64,000 nt of DNA, from contig JAAENC010000579.1 in NCBI GenBank assembly GCA_024224815.1, positions 1 to 64,000 of the forward strand. The letters are read 5' to 3'. This DNA is from Chloroflexota bacterium (lineage in GTDB: Bacteria > Chloroflexota > Anaerolineae > Anaerolineales > Villigracilaceae). Shown piece after piece: positions 40,968-48,871 of the stretch. Position numbers and translations under genes: made by a program. The notes under the pieces were generated by a model. The model saw only the letters and a list, made by a program, of their open reading frames with translations. It did no database searches and was not told the origin of the DNA. Numbering within the stretch: position 1 is the first letter of the stretch; the number at the start of each line of letters is the position of its first letter.

Positions 40968-41612
40968 ATGTTAAAAGATAAATTACGCGATCCAATTAGT
41001 GGACTTACTCATCTTGTTGCAGCAATACTCTCCCTTTTCGGATTAATAGCCTTGATCGTACTCAGTTGGGGTGAAGGCGAAAAGCTGGCATCTCTAACTG
41101 TATATGGGATCAGTTTAATCTTGATGTTTGCAGCCAGCGCAACCTACCATATGACAATTTCATCACCAAAAGTGATTGAAATATTGCGTAAAGTAGACCA
41201 CTCTGCCATATATCTGTTAATCGCTGGAACCTATACTCCTTATTGCATCAATGCCTTCACCGGCTTCTGGAAATGGGGCTTGCTCTCCATTATTTGGTCT
41301 TTGGCAATTATTGGTGTAGGCATTAAAGTTTTTATCGTCCGCGCACCACGCTGGGTGAACGCAGGTGTTTATTTAATTATGGGCTGGTTGGTTGTCTCTG
41401 CAACGCAAGAAATGCTTAATACGCTCCCTGCTGGTGCATTAACATGGCTTATCATAGGCGGCCTTATTTACACGCTAGGCGCGATAATCTACATCACCAA
41501 AAAGATGGACTTTAAACCCGGTATTTTTGGATTTCATGAAGTTTGGCATATTTTTGTCATACTAGCGGCTGCAGCGCATTATATTTCCATCCTCGTTTAT
41601 ATAGCGATATAA
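40968..41612 (+). CDS. trhA: Hemolysin III/TrhA family membrane protein (PAQR-like)
   Basis: A 214-residue protein with seven transmembrane helices. Motifs are DPISGLTHLVAAILSL, SATYHMTISSPKVIEILRKV, DHSAIYLLIAGTYTPYC and FGFHEVWHIFVILAAAAHY. The conserved Ser, two Asp/His and the C-terminal HxxxH make up the putative zinc site shared with eukaryotic PAQR receptors. TrhA influences membrane fluidity and unsaturated-lipid balance in E. coli. Despite the name, it is not expected to be a toxin here. It is monocistronic. Confidence 0.93.
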   Translation: MLKDKLRDPISGLTHLVAAILSLFGLIALIVLSWGEGEKLASLTVYGISLILMFAASATYHMTISSPKVIEILRKVDHSAIYLLIAGTYTPYCINAFTGFWKWGLLSIIWSLAIIGVGIKVFIVRAPRWVNAGVYLIMGWLVVSATQEMLNTLPAGALTWLIIGGLIYTLGAIIYITKKMDFKPGIFGFHEVWHIFVILAAAAHYISILVYIAI

Positions 41613-41616
41613 AAAA

Positions 41617-41656
41617 TGTCTGCGATTGGATGAGGGGGGCATCCAACCACAGACAA
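41617..41656 (+). terminator. Hairpin downstream of trhA
   Basis: TGTCTG...TTGGATG pairs with CATCCAA...ACAGACA around a G-rich 7-nt loop. No T-run follows, so it may be a stabilising stem-loop rather than a true terminator. Confidence 0.5.
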
Positions 41657-41714
41657 CTATATTGTACCCGTTTTCTTTGATTTTTCAAGCAAAAAAGCTA
41701 ATATAAATTACAAA

Positions 41715-41853
41715 AGAGGGAAGTGGCGATTGTGGAACGTAAACAAACTTCTCAAAACTCCCGCTGGATTTTCAATCCAGCGATTTACAGGGCAAGCCGG
41801 GGATTACAAATCCCCTTAGAGCCTTTCCATTACACACTTCTCTAGCCACTCTC
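41715..41853. repeat. Structured intergenic element with two tight hairpins
   Basis: Two perfect short stem-loops follow one another: CGCTGGATT/AATCCAGCG with a 3-nt loop (41762-41782) and GGGGATT/AATCCCC with a 3-nt loop (41799-41815). They are enclosed by AGTGGC (41722-41727) and GCCACT (41845-41850). No reading frame spans it. It may be a REP-like element or a small structured RNA. Confidence 0.45.
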
Positions 41854-41887
41854 AAAATAGCAAAACGCTGAAATTAAGTCTAAGCCG

Positions 41888-41895
41888 TGTATAAT
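41888..41895 (+). promoter_or_regulatory. -10 element 6 nt before a start codon
   Basis: TGTATAAT (TATAAT at 41890-41895) ends six bases before ATG 41902, so the transcript of the NYN-domain gene is probably leaderless. Confidence 0.55.
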
Positions 41896-41901
41896 AAGCA
41901 T

Positions 41902-42645
41902 ATGACTGAAGATAATATTATTCGTCGCCGCATCAGTATTTTGATCGATGGTGACAACGCACAAGCCAAACTGCTTCCGCAGATGTTGGCTGAGACCAGT
42001 AAATATGGGCAGGTAACAATTCGCCGCATTTACGGGGACTGGACAACAGCAAGCATGAATTCGTGGAAAAAAGTATTAAATAACCACGCTGTGCAACCTG
42101 TACAACAATTCCGCTATACAATCGGAAAAAACGCAACAGATAGCGCAATGATTATTGACGCAATGGATATCCTCCACTCACAGCATGTGAGTGGTTTCTG
42201 TATCGTTTCTAGCGACAGCGATTACACTCGTTTAGCAACCCGCATCCGCGAAGCTGGTGTTTTCGTGATGGGCATCGGCGAAAAGAAAACACCCAAGCCC
42301 TTTGTGAATGCCTGTGACCTTTTTGTTTTTACCGAAAACCTAACTCCCAAAAAGAAACCTGCTCGTACACAAACAACAAAATCCAAGACAGTGAAAACAC
42401 CTGCTGCGGATCCAGAGCCTATCCCTCTACTTAAGCAGGCTTTCGAAATTTCCGTTCGCGAAGATGGCTGGGCTTCTATGGCAATGTTAGGCAACGCCCT
42501 ATATCAAATTGACCCCAGTTTTGATCCACGCAGCTACGGGCATGGTCAACTTTCACGCCTGATCGGAAAATACAAAAAATATTTTGAGCTGCGCACACAA
42601 GATAGCAACGGAACAACATTATTCCATGTAAAGCTAAAAGAATAA
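41902..42645 (+). CDS. NYN-domain nuclease-like protein with C-terminal OST-HTH/LOTUS domain (LabA/DUF88 type)
   Basis: A 247-residue protein. The N-terminal NYN (PIN-like) domain has its acidic metal-binding residues in SILIDGDNAQAKLLP, ATDSAMIIDAMDIL and FCIVSSDSDYTRLATRIREAG. A Lys/Thr-rich linker leads to a C-terminal LOTUS/OST-HTH domain (LLKQAFEISVREDGWASMAM and HGQLSRLIGKYKKYFEL). Such proteins are predicted RNA-processing ribonucleases in bacteria. A GTG at 41887 is in frame, but it lies inside the -10 region, so ATG 41902 is preferred. It is a single gene with no toxin-antitoxin partner visible. Confidence 0.9.
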   Translation: MTEDNIIRRRISILIDGDNAQAKLLPQMLAETSKYGQVTIRRIYGDWTTASMNSWKKVLNNHAVQPVQQFRYTIGKNATDSAMIIDAMDILHSQHVSGFCIVSSDSDYTRLATRIREAGVFVMGIGEKKTPKPFVNACDLFVFTENLTPKKKPARTQTTKSKTVKTPAADPEPIPLLKQAFEISVREDGWASMAMLGNALYQIDPSFDPRSYGHGQLSRLIGKYKKYFELRTQDSNGTTLFHVKLKE

Positions 42646-42651
42646 ATCTAA

Positions 42652-42694
42652 CTAAAAAGAAAAAGGAGAGCAAAGCTCTCCTTTTTCTTTTTAG
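42652..42694. terminator. Convergent bidirectional terminator
   Basis: CTAAAAAGAAAAAGGAGAGC and its exact complement form a perfect 20-bp stem with the loop AAA. It lies between the NYN-domain gene (plus) and the glycosyltransferase gene (minus), overlaps the latter's stop codon, and has T-runs in both directions. Confidence 0.92.
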
Positions 42695-43929
42695 TTTATT
42701 GCCACTTCTTCATAAACTTTTATTATTTCTGCAGAAATTTTCTGCCAGGCATATTCTTTTGCGTAAATAGCCGCTTGCTCTCCCATTTTTTTTCTCAATT
42801 TACAATCACCTAATAAAGCCCCCAGTTTTTCGCTTAATACTTCAGGAGAATCAAAGGGGACATGATAGCCAGTCTCTCCATCTTTAACCAAATACGCTAG
42901 CCCACCTACTTGCGAAGCAATAACCGGCGTTCCGCAAGCCATTGCCTCCAACGCAACCATGCCAAAAGACTCATAATGCGAAGGCATCAGTAAAACCTCG
43001 GCGGCTGAATAGTAATAAGGCAGTGTATCTTGCGCACGCTTTCCCCAAAACAAAGCCATTTGCCCCAAACAAAGCTCGTCACATAAACTCTGCAAACGAG
43101 ACATTTCCTCTGTCATTTCATCAGCAGCAACATCCGGGTCACCACCAATAATCGCTACATAAAAGGGGTTCTTCGCATCGTGCATGCCCAAAAGCGATAC
43201 AGCTTTCATCAATGTATCAATTCCCTTAAGCGGCTCGATCCGCCCGACAAAAAGAGACATGCAATCTTCACGGTCAACGCCGATATAGTCCCGCGCTTCA
43301 TCCTTTGGGATAGGATAAAAATGCTCCGTATCCACACCGGGCGGAATAGTGACCATTTTGCCCCCATCTGCCTGATACAAAAACTGCAACTGGGATCTTT
43401 CTGCTGGTGTGGCGACGATAATCCGATCCGCTCGTGAGAGAACTTGCTTCTCACCATCAACACGATAGGGTCCCTCACGTTCTTCCGCACTACGCGCTAT
43501 CCGATTTTTCATTGCACCCAAAGTATGGAACATGTGGACAATGGGTACACCCCACGCATCTTTTAGCATTCCGGCTGCGATGCCAGACATCCAATAATGG
43601 GAGTGAATTACATCGTAGCGCAGCCCTTTTTCTTCGGCAAACTGCTGAATTCCCTCCACAAAATCGGGGATATGCCCGACCAATTCCTTTTTCGCGAGCG
43701 GCACTTCTTTTCCCGCCGGGATGTGTACGACACGATTCCCAAATCCTAGATCGTGCAGCACGTGCGGGACATGTTCGTCCTGCGATCGGGTGAAAACATC
43801 CACGTGAATATCCATCCGCCCAAGTTGGCGCGTCAAATCCCGGACGTAGACATTCATCCCACCGGTATCTTTACCCCCCAATGTTGCGAGTGGACATGTA
43901 TGATACGAGAGCATTGCTATTCGAAGCAT
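42691..43929 (-). CDS. GT4-family glycosyltransferase (MshA/sucrose-phosphate-synthase-like)
   Basis: A 412-residue retaining glycosyltransferase with two Rossmann domains. The N-terminal part has GGKDTGGMNVYVRDLTRQLG and DVIHSHYWMSGIAA, typical of MshA and sucrose synthase relatives. The C-terminal part has SLFVGRIEPLKGIDTLMKAV and the nucleotide-sugar motif PSHYESFGMVALEAMACGTP with ESFG.xxxE. Candidate acceptors are inositol-phosphate, fructose-6-phosphate or a lipid. The mshB/C partners are absent, so mycothiol synthesis is not supported by context. The start ATG 43929 has an AGGAA site. It stands alone, divergent from tRNA-Thr. Confidence 0.9.
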   Translation of the reverse strand: MLRIAMLSYHTCPLATLGGKDTGGMNVYVRDLTRQLGRMDIHVDVFTRSQDEHVPHVLHDLGFGNRVVHIPAGKEVPLAKKELVGHIPDFVEGIQQFAEEKGLRYDVIHSHYWMSGIAAGMLKDAWGVPIVHMFHTLGAMKNRIARSAEEREGPYRVDGEKQVLSRADRIIVATPAERSQLQFLYQADGGKMVTIPPGVDTEHFYPIPKDEARDYIGVDREDCMSLFVGRIEPLKGIDTLMKAVSLLGMHDAKNPFYVAIIGGDPDVAADEMTEEMSRLQSLCDELCLGQMALFWGKRAQDTLPYYYSAAEVLLMPSHYESFGMVALEAMACGTPVIASQVGGLAYLVKDGETGYHVPFDSPEVLSEKLGALLGDCKLRKKMGEQAAIYAKEYAWQKISAEIIKVYEEVAIN

Positions 43930-43946
43930 TTCTTTTCCTTTTTTTC

Positions 43947-43975
43947 TTGGCAGTCAGAAAGTGTGCTGGTATAAT
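43947..43975 (+). promoter_or_regulatory. Promoter of tRNA-Thr
   Basis: TTGGCA (43947-43952), 17 bp, then TATAAT (43970-43975) with an extended TGG just before it. The start point should be near 43982, about 11 bases before the mature tRNA 5' end. Confidence 0.8.
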
Positions 43976-43992
43976 CTCCGCCGTTAGAAAAC

Positions 43993-44065
43993 GCCACCGT
44001 AGCTCAGTTGGTAGAGCAGACGCTTCGTAAGCGCCAGGTCATGGGTTCGACTCCCATCGGTGGCT
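43993..44065 (+). tRNA. tRNA-Thr (anticodon CGT)
   Basis: A 73-nt cloverleaf. The acceptor stem GCCACCG/CGGTGGC is perfect, the D stem is GCTC/GAGC, and the T arm is ATGGG-TTCGACT-CCCAT. The anticodon loop TTCGTAA gives anticodon CGT for threonine ACG codons. The anticodon stem GACGC/GCGCC has one A-C mismatch. The 3' CCA is not encoded (GGCTCAAAA follows). A strong promoter precedes it and a terminator follows at 44086. Confidence 0.95.
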
Positions 44066-44085
44066 CAAAAGTAGTATAACGCAGA

Positions 44086-44111
44086 GCCCAAGCAATTGCT
44101 TGGGCTTTTTT
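44086..44111 (+). terminator. Terminator of the tRNA-Thr gene
   Basis: GCCCAAGC-AATT-GCTTGGGC followed by six T is a textbook intrinsic terminator. Confidence 0.92.
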
Positions 44112-44248
44112 CTTATATATTTAGATGCGAACTGCGCGAAAACGGTTCTCAAGTATCTAGGCTACCCCCTCCCCAGACCCTGACTACCCCTCCCCATGCT
44201 TGATAGAATAAAACCATATTAACGCCCCACTAGAAAAGCATATATCTT

Positions 44249-46018
44249 ATGATTTTTCCTTTCTCACTTAGAAGAACTTATCGGCTACTTTTATTTCCTG
44301 TTATTGCGCTTAGTTTTGCTGCCTTGGTTTTTATTTCATCCGTCTCGGCAGCAGAACCTTCTTTGCAAAGCACCGAAACACCTCCTGCCATTGCTACACC
44401 GACATTTGATCTTTCACGCCTTGATGCACCTGTCACAGCGGAGCCACCAGGACAAATAGACCGAGGGGCAATCCATTATTGGGGTGTTTGTATGGCTTGC
44501 CACGGGGATTACGGGCAGGGATTAATTGAGTCTTGGCGAGATGGTTTTGGGGAAGATAAAAATTGCTGGCAGTCAAAATGCCATGGCGATGACCACCCTC
44601 TTGAAGATGGTTTTAAAATACCCAAGGATAATTTGGCCCCACCTATTGCCGGGCCGGGTAGCTTGGCTCGTTTCGACAATGCTTTTGAGCTCTACGAATA
44701 TATTTACGAAACCATGCCATGGTGGAATCCAGGGTCGATTACACAAGAGGAAGCCTGGGCACTCACAAATTATGTGCTTAAGTTGAACGGAACACGTCCT
44801 GAAGGCTTGGTCTTGTCTCCAGAAAATGGCTATGCGATTCCTGTGCATCGTGCAACATCTTTCCCTGAATCAGAGTTGCCTGGAACGCTAACTCTCGCAG
44901 GAGTATTGCTTCTTGCCGCTTTCGGCATTTTCCTGCAAGCTAGACCAAGACTTAAAGAGCTAGCGGCATCTACCCCAAAACCAAACTTTTATCATCATCT
45001 TCACCCACCAAGTATTTCCAAAAAGCAAGCACAATTTAGACATACTCTCGGAGCAGGCGGATTATCGATTTTTCTCTCTCTAATATTACTTATTACTGGC
45101 CTACTTGAGATGTTTTTCTATATCCCCACTCCAGAAGAAGCGGCTGTCTCTATTGAAACATTGACTCTTTTTGTGCCCTTCGGAAATTTGGTTCGAAACC
45201 TTCATTATTGGTCAGCGCAAATATTATTAGTAGTAATGATCATTCATTTACTGCGCGTTATTCTGACAGGGGCTTATGCCAAACCACGTCGTTTCAACTT
45301 TCTGCTAGGGCTGATTTTGATGATTCTTATCCTGCTGCTCGATTTCACAGGGTATGTTTTACGCTGGGATGAAGGAATTCGCTGGGCATTGGTTGTAGGG
45401 ACCAATCTCCTTAAAACAATTCCAGGAATAGGAGAGAATCTCTATCTTTTCGTAATGGGTGGGCCAAATCCAGGCTCGGCGACACTGACTCGTTTCTACA
45501 CTTGGCATATTTTCGGTTTGACTTTTGCGGTGATTATTTTAATTGTTTGGCATGTCTTCCGCGTGCGTCGTGACGGTGGAATCGCTGCGCCACCGCCAAA
45601 GAAGCGTAAAGAGAAAGCGCGCGTCTCTCGATTTGAGTTGGTGCGCCGCGAGGTATTGGCAATGGCTATTGCCGGAGCTATTCTTTTGTTGATCTCTGTT
45701 TTTATTCCCGCTCCTATTGGCCAACCAATCACAGATACAAGTATTGACATTTCTGATTCACACGCACCCTGGTTCTTTTTGTGGGTACAGCAATTACTAA
45801 AATATGGAGACCCCTTCATTTTGGGCATACTGACACCACTGATCGTAGTGCTTTTATTTGGGTTTATTCCTTATCTTTTACCTAGAGCCAAAGCTGAAGA
45901 GTTAGGAAAATGGTTCCCGCGCGGGAATCAGATCGCGCAAGCCCTTGCTCTCATTCTCGTATTGGCGATGACCGTGTTAACAGCACTAGCCAGCTACCCA
46001 ACAGTATTTGGAAAATAA
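44249..46018 (+). CDS. Fused cytochrome c / cytochrome b (b6-type) quinol-oxidising subunit
   Basis: A 589-residue electron-transfer protein. After a signal-like helix (about 10-34) comes an exported c-type cytochrome domain. It has CMACH (Cys81-His85) and a second haem-like CX4CH motif, CWQSKCH (106-112), with TMPWW as possible Met ligand. A helix at about 211-229 leads to a cytochrome b with His pairs 319/333 (NLHYW, IIHLL) and 420/435 (TWHIF, VWHVF). The 14-residue spacing between the second pair is the b6f-type value. The Qo motif PEWY is replaced by APWF (506-509). The C-terminal three helices match subunit IV. The Rieske gene follows, so the pair forms a compact bc-type complex that oxidises quinol. 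Confidence 0.9.
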   Translation: MIFPFSLRRTYRLLLFPVIALSFAALVFISSVSAAEPSLQSTETPPAIATPTFDLSRLDAPVTAEPPGQIDRGAIHYWGVCMACHGDYGQGLIESWRDGFGEDKNCWQSKCHGDDHPLEDGFKIPKDNLAPPIAGPGSLARFDNAFELYEYIYETMPWWNPGSITQEEAWALTNYVLKLNGTRPEGLVLSPENGYAIPVHRATSFPESELPGTLTLAGVLLLAAFGIFLQARPRLKELAASTPKPNFYHHLHPPSISKKQAQFRHTLGAGGLSIFLSLILLITGLLEMFFYIPTPEEAAVSIETLTLFVPFGNLVRNLHYWSAQILLVVMIIHLLRVILTGAYAKPRRFNFLLGLILMILILLLDFTGYVLRWDEGIRWALVVGTNLLKTIPGIGENLYLFVMGGPNPGSATLTRFYTWHIFGLTFAVIILIVWHVFRVRRDGGIAAPPPKKRKEKARVSRFELVRREVLAMAIAGAILLLISVFIPAPIGQPITDTSIDISDSHAPWFFLWVQQLLKYGDPFILGILTPLIVVLLFGFIPYLLPRAKAEELGKWFPRGNQIAQALALILVLAMTVLTALASYPTVFGK

Positions 46019-46025
46019 TCGACCT

Positions 46026-46451
46026 ATGAAAAAAACTATTTCCCGCCGTAGTTTTCTGAAATTTACCACCAACGCTCTTTTCGGTCTGAGTAGCTCTCTG
46101 GGTTTGGGTGGCCTATTTCGTTTCTTTAGTTTTCAGCCAGATCCAGGCCCACCTACTGAGTTTGATTTGGGCCCAAAAGATGATTATCCAAAAACCATTC
46201 AAATCATACGCTCAGATATCCCTGCTGCGATCAAACATACAGAAGAGGGAATTATTGCTATCAGCATGGTTTGCACACATTTAGGGTGTACGGTTGATGC
46301 AGATGAGAACAAAGAGGGTTTTACTTGCCCCTGTCATGAATCGCACTATAACCCTAATGGTGTTGTCTTGAAAGGACCCGCAACTAAAAACTTACCTCGC
46401 TTCAAGATCGAGGAACAGGAGGACAAGACACTAAAGTTATACACAAAATAA
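46026..46451 (+). CDS. Rieske iron-sulfur protein
   Basis: A 141-residue protein. A twin-arginine signal (ISRRSFLKFTTNALFGLSSS) and N-terminal hydrophobic segment anchor it in the membrane. The 2Fe-2S motifs are CTHLGC (near residue 89) and CPCHESHYN, with the two Cys and two His intact. The usual CPCHGS is CPCHES here, so the Gly and the loop that tunes redox potential are changed. A GPATKNLPRF tail gives the typical C-terminal strand. ATG 46026 is preferred to an upstream TTG that overlaps the cytochrome gene. It begins 7 bp after the cytochrome b stop. Confidence 0.93.
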   Translation: MKKTISRRSFLKFTTNALFGLSSSLGLGGLFRFFSFQPDPGPPTEFDLGPKDDYPKTIQIIRSDIPAAIKHTEEGIIAISMVCTHLGCTVDADENKEGFTCPCHESHYNPNGVVLKGPATKNLPRFKIEEQEDKTLKLYTK

Positions 46452-46454
46452 TAA

Positions 46455-46515
46455 AACCAAGTGAATAAGACAAATCCCAAGCAAAATGCTTGGGATTTGT
46501 CTTATTCACTTGGTT
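46455..46515. terminator. Perfect 29-bp hairpin between convergent genes
   Basis: Bases 46455-46483 pair perfectly with 46487-46515 around a 3-nt loop. This is the longest stem in the window. It separates the Rieske gene (plus) from the response-regulator gene (minus). No T-run follows either way, so it may act as an RNA-stabilising or double-strand-forming barrier rather than a classical terminator. Confidence 0.75.
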
Positions 46516-46534
46516 GGCAAAAAAACTATTTCCT

Positions 46535-46921
46535 TCAGATACGACCTTCTGGCTGATTGTCTGGATGAATTCGAGCGGCTAAGTCTCGCAACTGGATAAA
46601 GCCTACAGGTTTGTCCAGTACAAAGTCTGCGCTTTGCTCTCCTCTGAGAGGGGCTGTTATAGCATTATCTGCGCTAACCACGATTACCCATGTTTTATCT
46701 AAGCCAGAGTTAGCACGAATTTCAGTCAAAACACTTAGTCCCGAAACTTTAGGCAAGTGCATATCAAGCACGACCAAATTCGGTCTCTCTACATTTAATG
46801 CATCCAAAGCTATTTGCCCATCCTGGCAAATTTTTGTCTCATAGCCTGCGTGTTTTAAGGCATTATCAAATACTTCCGCGATTAACTTATCATCTTCAAC
46901 AATTAGTGCTACAGCATTCAT
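46535..46921 (-). CDS. Single-domain response regulator (CheY-like receiver)
   Basis: A 128-residue receiver domain with no output domain. The acidic pocket is VEDD (residues 9-11), the phospho-acceptor is the Asp in VLDMHLPKVSG (near 54), the Thr/Ser position is VVSADN, and the conserved Lys is in LDKPV. It lies 9 bp after the histidine kinase gene upstream in the transcript and should receive phosphate from that kinase. With no output domain, it probably relays the signal or binds another protein. Confidence 0.92.
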   Translation of the reverse strand: MNAVALIVEDDKLIAEVFDNALKHAGYETKICQDGQIALDALNVERPNLVVLDMHLPKVSGLSVLTEIRANSGLDKTWVIVVSADNAITAPLRGEQSADFVLDKPVGFIQLRDLAARIHPDNQPEGRI

Positions 46922-46930
46922 TTTCTTTCC

Positions 46931-48598
46931 CTAAAATGTAAGTTTTGTATTCCTTGTCGAATCTTCATTAGAATTGACTTCCGGTTGAAGCAAAGGCAAA
47001 AGAACAACAAAGTTCGTGCCTGTTTTATCCGTTTTTTCTACGCTCACGGTCCCGTCCATTTTCTCTACTAATTGCTTCACGATAGCAAGTCCAAGCCCAA
47101 CACCCTGTACTTCTTTGGTTATACTTTGGTCTGCTTGTTTGAAAATGTCAAAGATCTGATTCTGTGCTACCGCAGGAATACCTGTGCCTGTATCTGAAAC
47201 TTCAATGGACCAATGCCCAGTCTTATTAGTTTTTAGATGAATATCTACCCCGCCCTTTTCTGTGAATTTGATCGCATTTTCTGTAAGGTTGAGTAATATC
47301 TGAAGCAAGCGTGTTCTATCTCCCAATATTGTGGAAGGTAGACCCGGAAACACTTTTGTTCTAACCCACAAGCCTTTGCCACTTGCAAGATCGCCCACTG
47401 TTTCCTGCAAACTTTCCAGCAAATTATTTGGAGAGAATTCTTTAATCTCAAGGGTAAAATCTCCCGCTTCTCGATGTACATATTCCAACAGATCGTCAAC
47501 AAGGTTGCTGAGATGCAAGGAGCGGTCAACAATTTGCCCAAGCGCTTTAGATTGTCTCTCATTTACAGCACCATAAACTTCATGAGAGAGCATCTCTGCC
47601 ATGCCCAAGACTGCATTTATTGGTGTACGTAATTCATGAGAAATATTGGCCAAAAAGTCATTACGCACCTGCGCTAAAATCAGCGCCTCTTCTGTTAGTC
47701 TGCCGCGTGTTATATCTGTAATTAGTAAAAGGCGGCCACTTTGCTGATTAGCCTGATCATAAATCGGATTTATCTGAATATGATAGTACAACTTTGTCTT
47801 GCCCTGAGAAATTTCAATGTCTTTATCAACTTCTTCATTGGATGCGAGACGAGCGACCAACTCAGGAAAGGAGGCTAAAACATCATCAACTGGCTGTCCC
47901 CAAAGATCGTCTCTTACTTGACTAATCAGCTTAGCAGCCGCCTGATTAATATCCACAAGGCGGCTTTGATTATCTACCACAATCATCCCGATATCCATAT
48001 TATTGATCACGGTAGAACGTGCTAAGGGGGAAATATCAAATAAGCGAAAACGGAAAATATCCATTCCAAGAATAAAAGCACTTACAGTAAATGCAAGCGG
48101 ACTTAAATCCAATTGTGGCATTGGGCTAATACGCAGAAGATAGAGCAAATTAGCCACCCACGGCAAAAGCGGAGAAAGAATTAGGAGTACTTGTTGAAGC
48201 CAATATGCTTTTGGAATAGAAAATATTCTAATGAAGAGCAGAACTGTTCCAGAAAAAAGCATAATATAGGCATAAACAAAATATAAATACCAAAGCGGCC
48301 CATAACTTGCATCTAATACAGAAAGGGGGCCATTCTCATTCAAAGCAACGCTTGTATAAAAAAGATGATGCAGATCATTAGAAAAGACAAATAGGATTGT
48401 TGCAACAGGGATAATGGACAAAAGAAGAATATTCCTTCTTGTTAGCCATTTTCTGCGCTCAGTATAAGCTAAGGAGAATAAAACCCAGCCAAGAGGAACG
48501 CTGACTATGCCTATATATTCTATTCGCGCCATCCACAACTTTGCACTTATTCCCGCTAAGGCTACTTCGCCTGCATACCAAAAAGACCACCAAGCCAA
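46931..48598 (-). CDS. 7TM-PAS sensor histidine kinase with disrupted 5' end
   Basis: The open frame gives 555 residues from a TTG at 48598; the first in-frame ATG is 48532. A 7TM-HisK membrane sensor (residues 1-195) is followed by a PAS domain (about 205-310), HisKA (NISHELRTPINAVLGMAEML) and HATPase (ENAIKFTEKGG, SDTGTGIP, GVGLGLAIV). The frame continues upstream as a matching first helix (ILVIVALLISSLISSGLTFY) and AW, but a TGA stop at 48647-48649 interrupts it (W-stop-RKTAPG). That helix has no in-frame start codon either, because ATG 48731 is in another frame. Either the gene is a recent pseudogene at its 5' end, or translation starts internally, or the sequence has errors. Catalytic parts are intact. 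Confidence 0.8.
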   Translation of the reverse strand: MAWWSFWYAGEVALAGISAKLWMARIEYIGIVSVPLGWVLFSLAYTERRKWLTRRNILLLSIIPVATILFVFSNDLHHLFYTSVALNENGPLSVLDASYGPLWYLYFVYAYIMLFSGTVLLFIRIFSIPKAYWLQQVLLILSPLLPWVANLLYLLRISPMPQLDLSPLAFTVSAFILGMDIFRFRLFDISPLARSTVINNMDIGMIVVDNQSRLVDINQAAAKLISQVRDDLWGQPVDDVLASFPELVARLASNEEVDKDIEISQGKTKLYYHIQINPIYDQANQQSGRLLLITDITRGRLTEEALILAQVRNDFLANISHELRTPINAVLGMAEMLSHEVYGAVNERQSKALGQIVDRSLHLSNLVDDLLEYVHREAGDFTLEIKEFSPNNLLESLQETVGDLASGKGLWVRTKVFPGLPSTILGDRTRLLQILLNLTENAIKFTEKGGVDIHLKTNKTGHWSIEVSDTGTGIPAVAQNQIFDIFKQADQSITKEVQGVGLGLAIVKQLVEKMDGTVSVEKTDKTGTNFVVLLPLLQPEVNSNEDSTRNTKLTF

Positions 48599-48853
48599 GC
48601 CGGCAGTAATGAGACCAAAAGCCCATAGGCCTGGGGCAGTTTTTCTTCACCAAGCATAGAATGTCAGCCCTGAAGAAATCAGAGATGAGATAAGTAACGC
48701 TACTATAACTAGAATTTCTTGCCGATTCATTAATATTCCCGAATATGTCAGATAAATTCCCCCAAGTATATCCTATTTCTTGTTTAGTGAAGAGAATGCA
48801 GACATTGCAATTACATAATCTAACTGTGTTTTTAATACACGGAAAGCACGAAT

Positions 48854-48870
48854 GCCTGATACAATCAGGC
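48854..48870 (+). promoter_or_regulatory. Palindrome covering an extended -10 element
   Basis: GCCTGAT-ACA-ATCAGGC is a perfect 7-bp inverted repeat. Its centre is the -10 box TACAAT (48860-48865), with TGA just before it (extended -10). The box ends six bases before ATG 48872. The palindrome could be an operator, or a hairpin at the very 5' end of the message. Confidence 0.55.
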
Positions 48871-48871
48871 T

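Noticed and set aside
48647-48649. In-frame TGA of the histidine kinase considered as a selenocysteine codon.
   Set aside because: It falls at a non-catalytic cytosolic-loop position where relatives have Arg, and no SECIS-like hairpin is apparent downstream.
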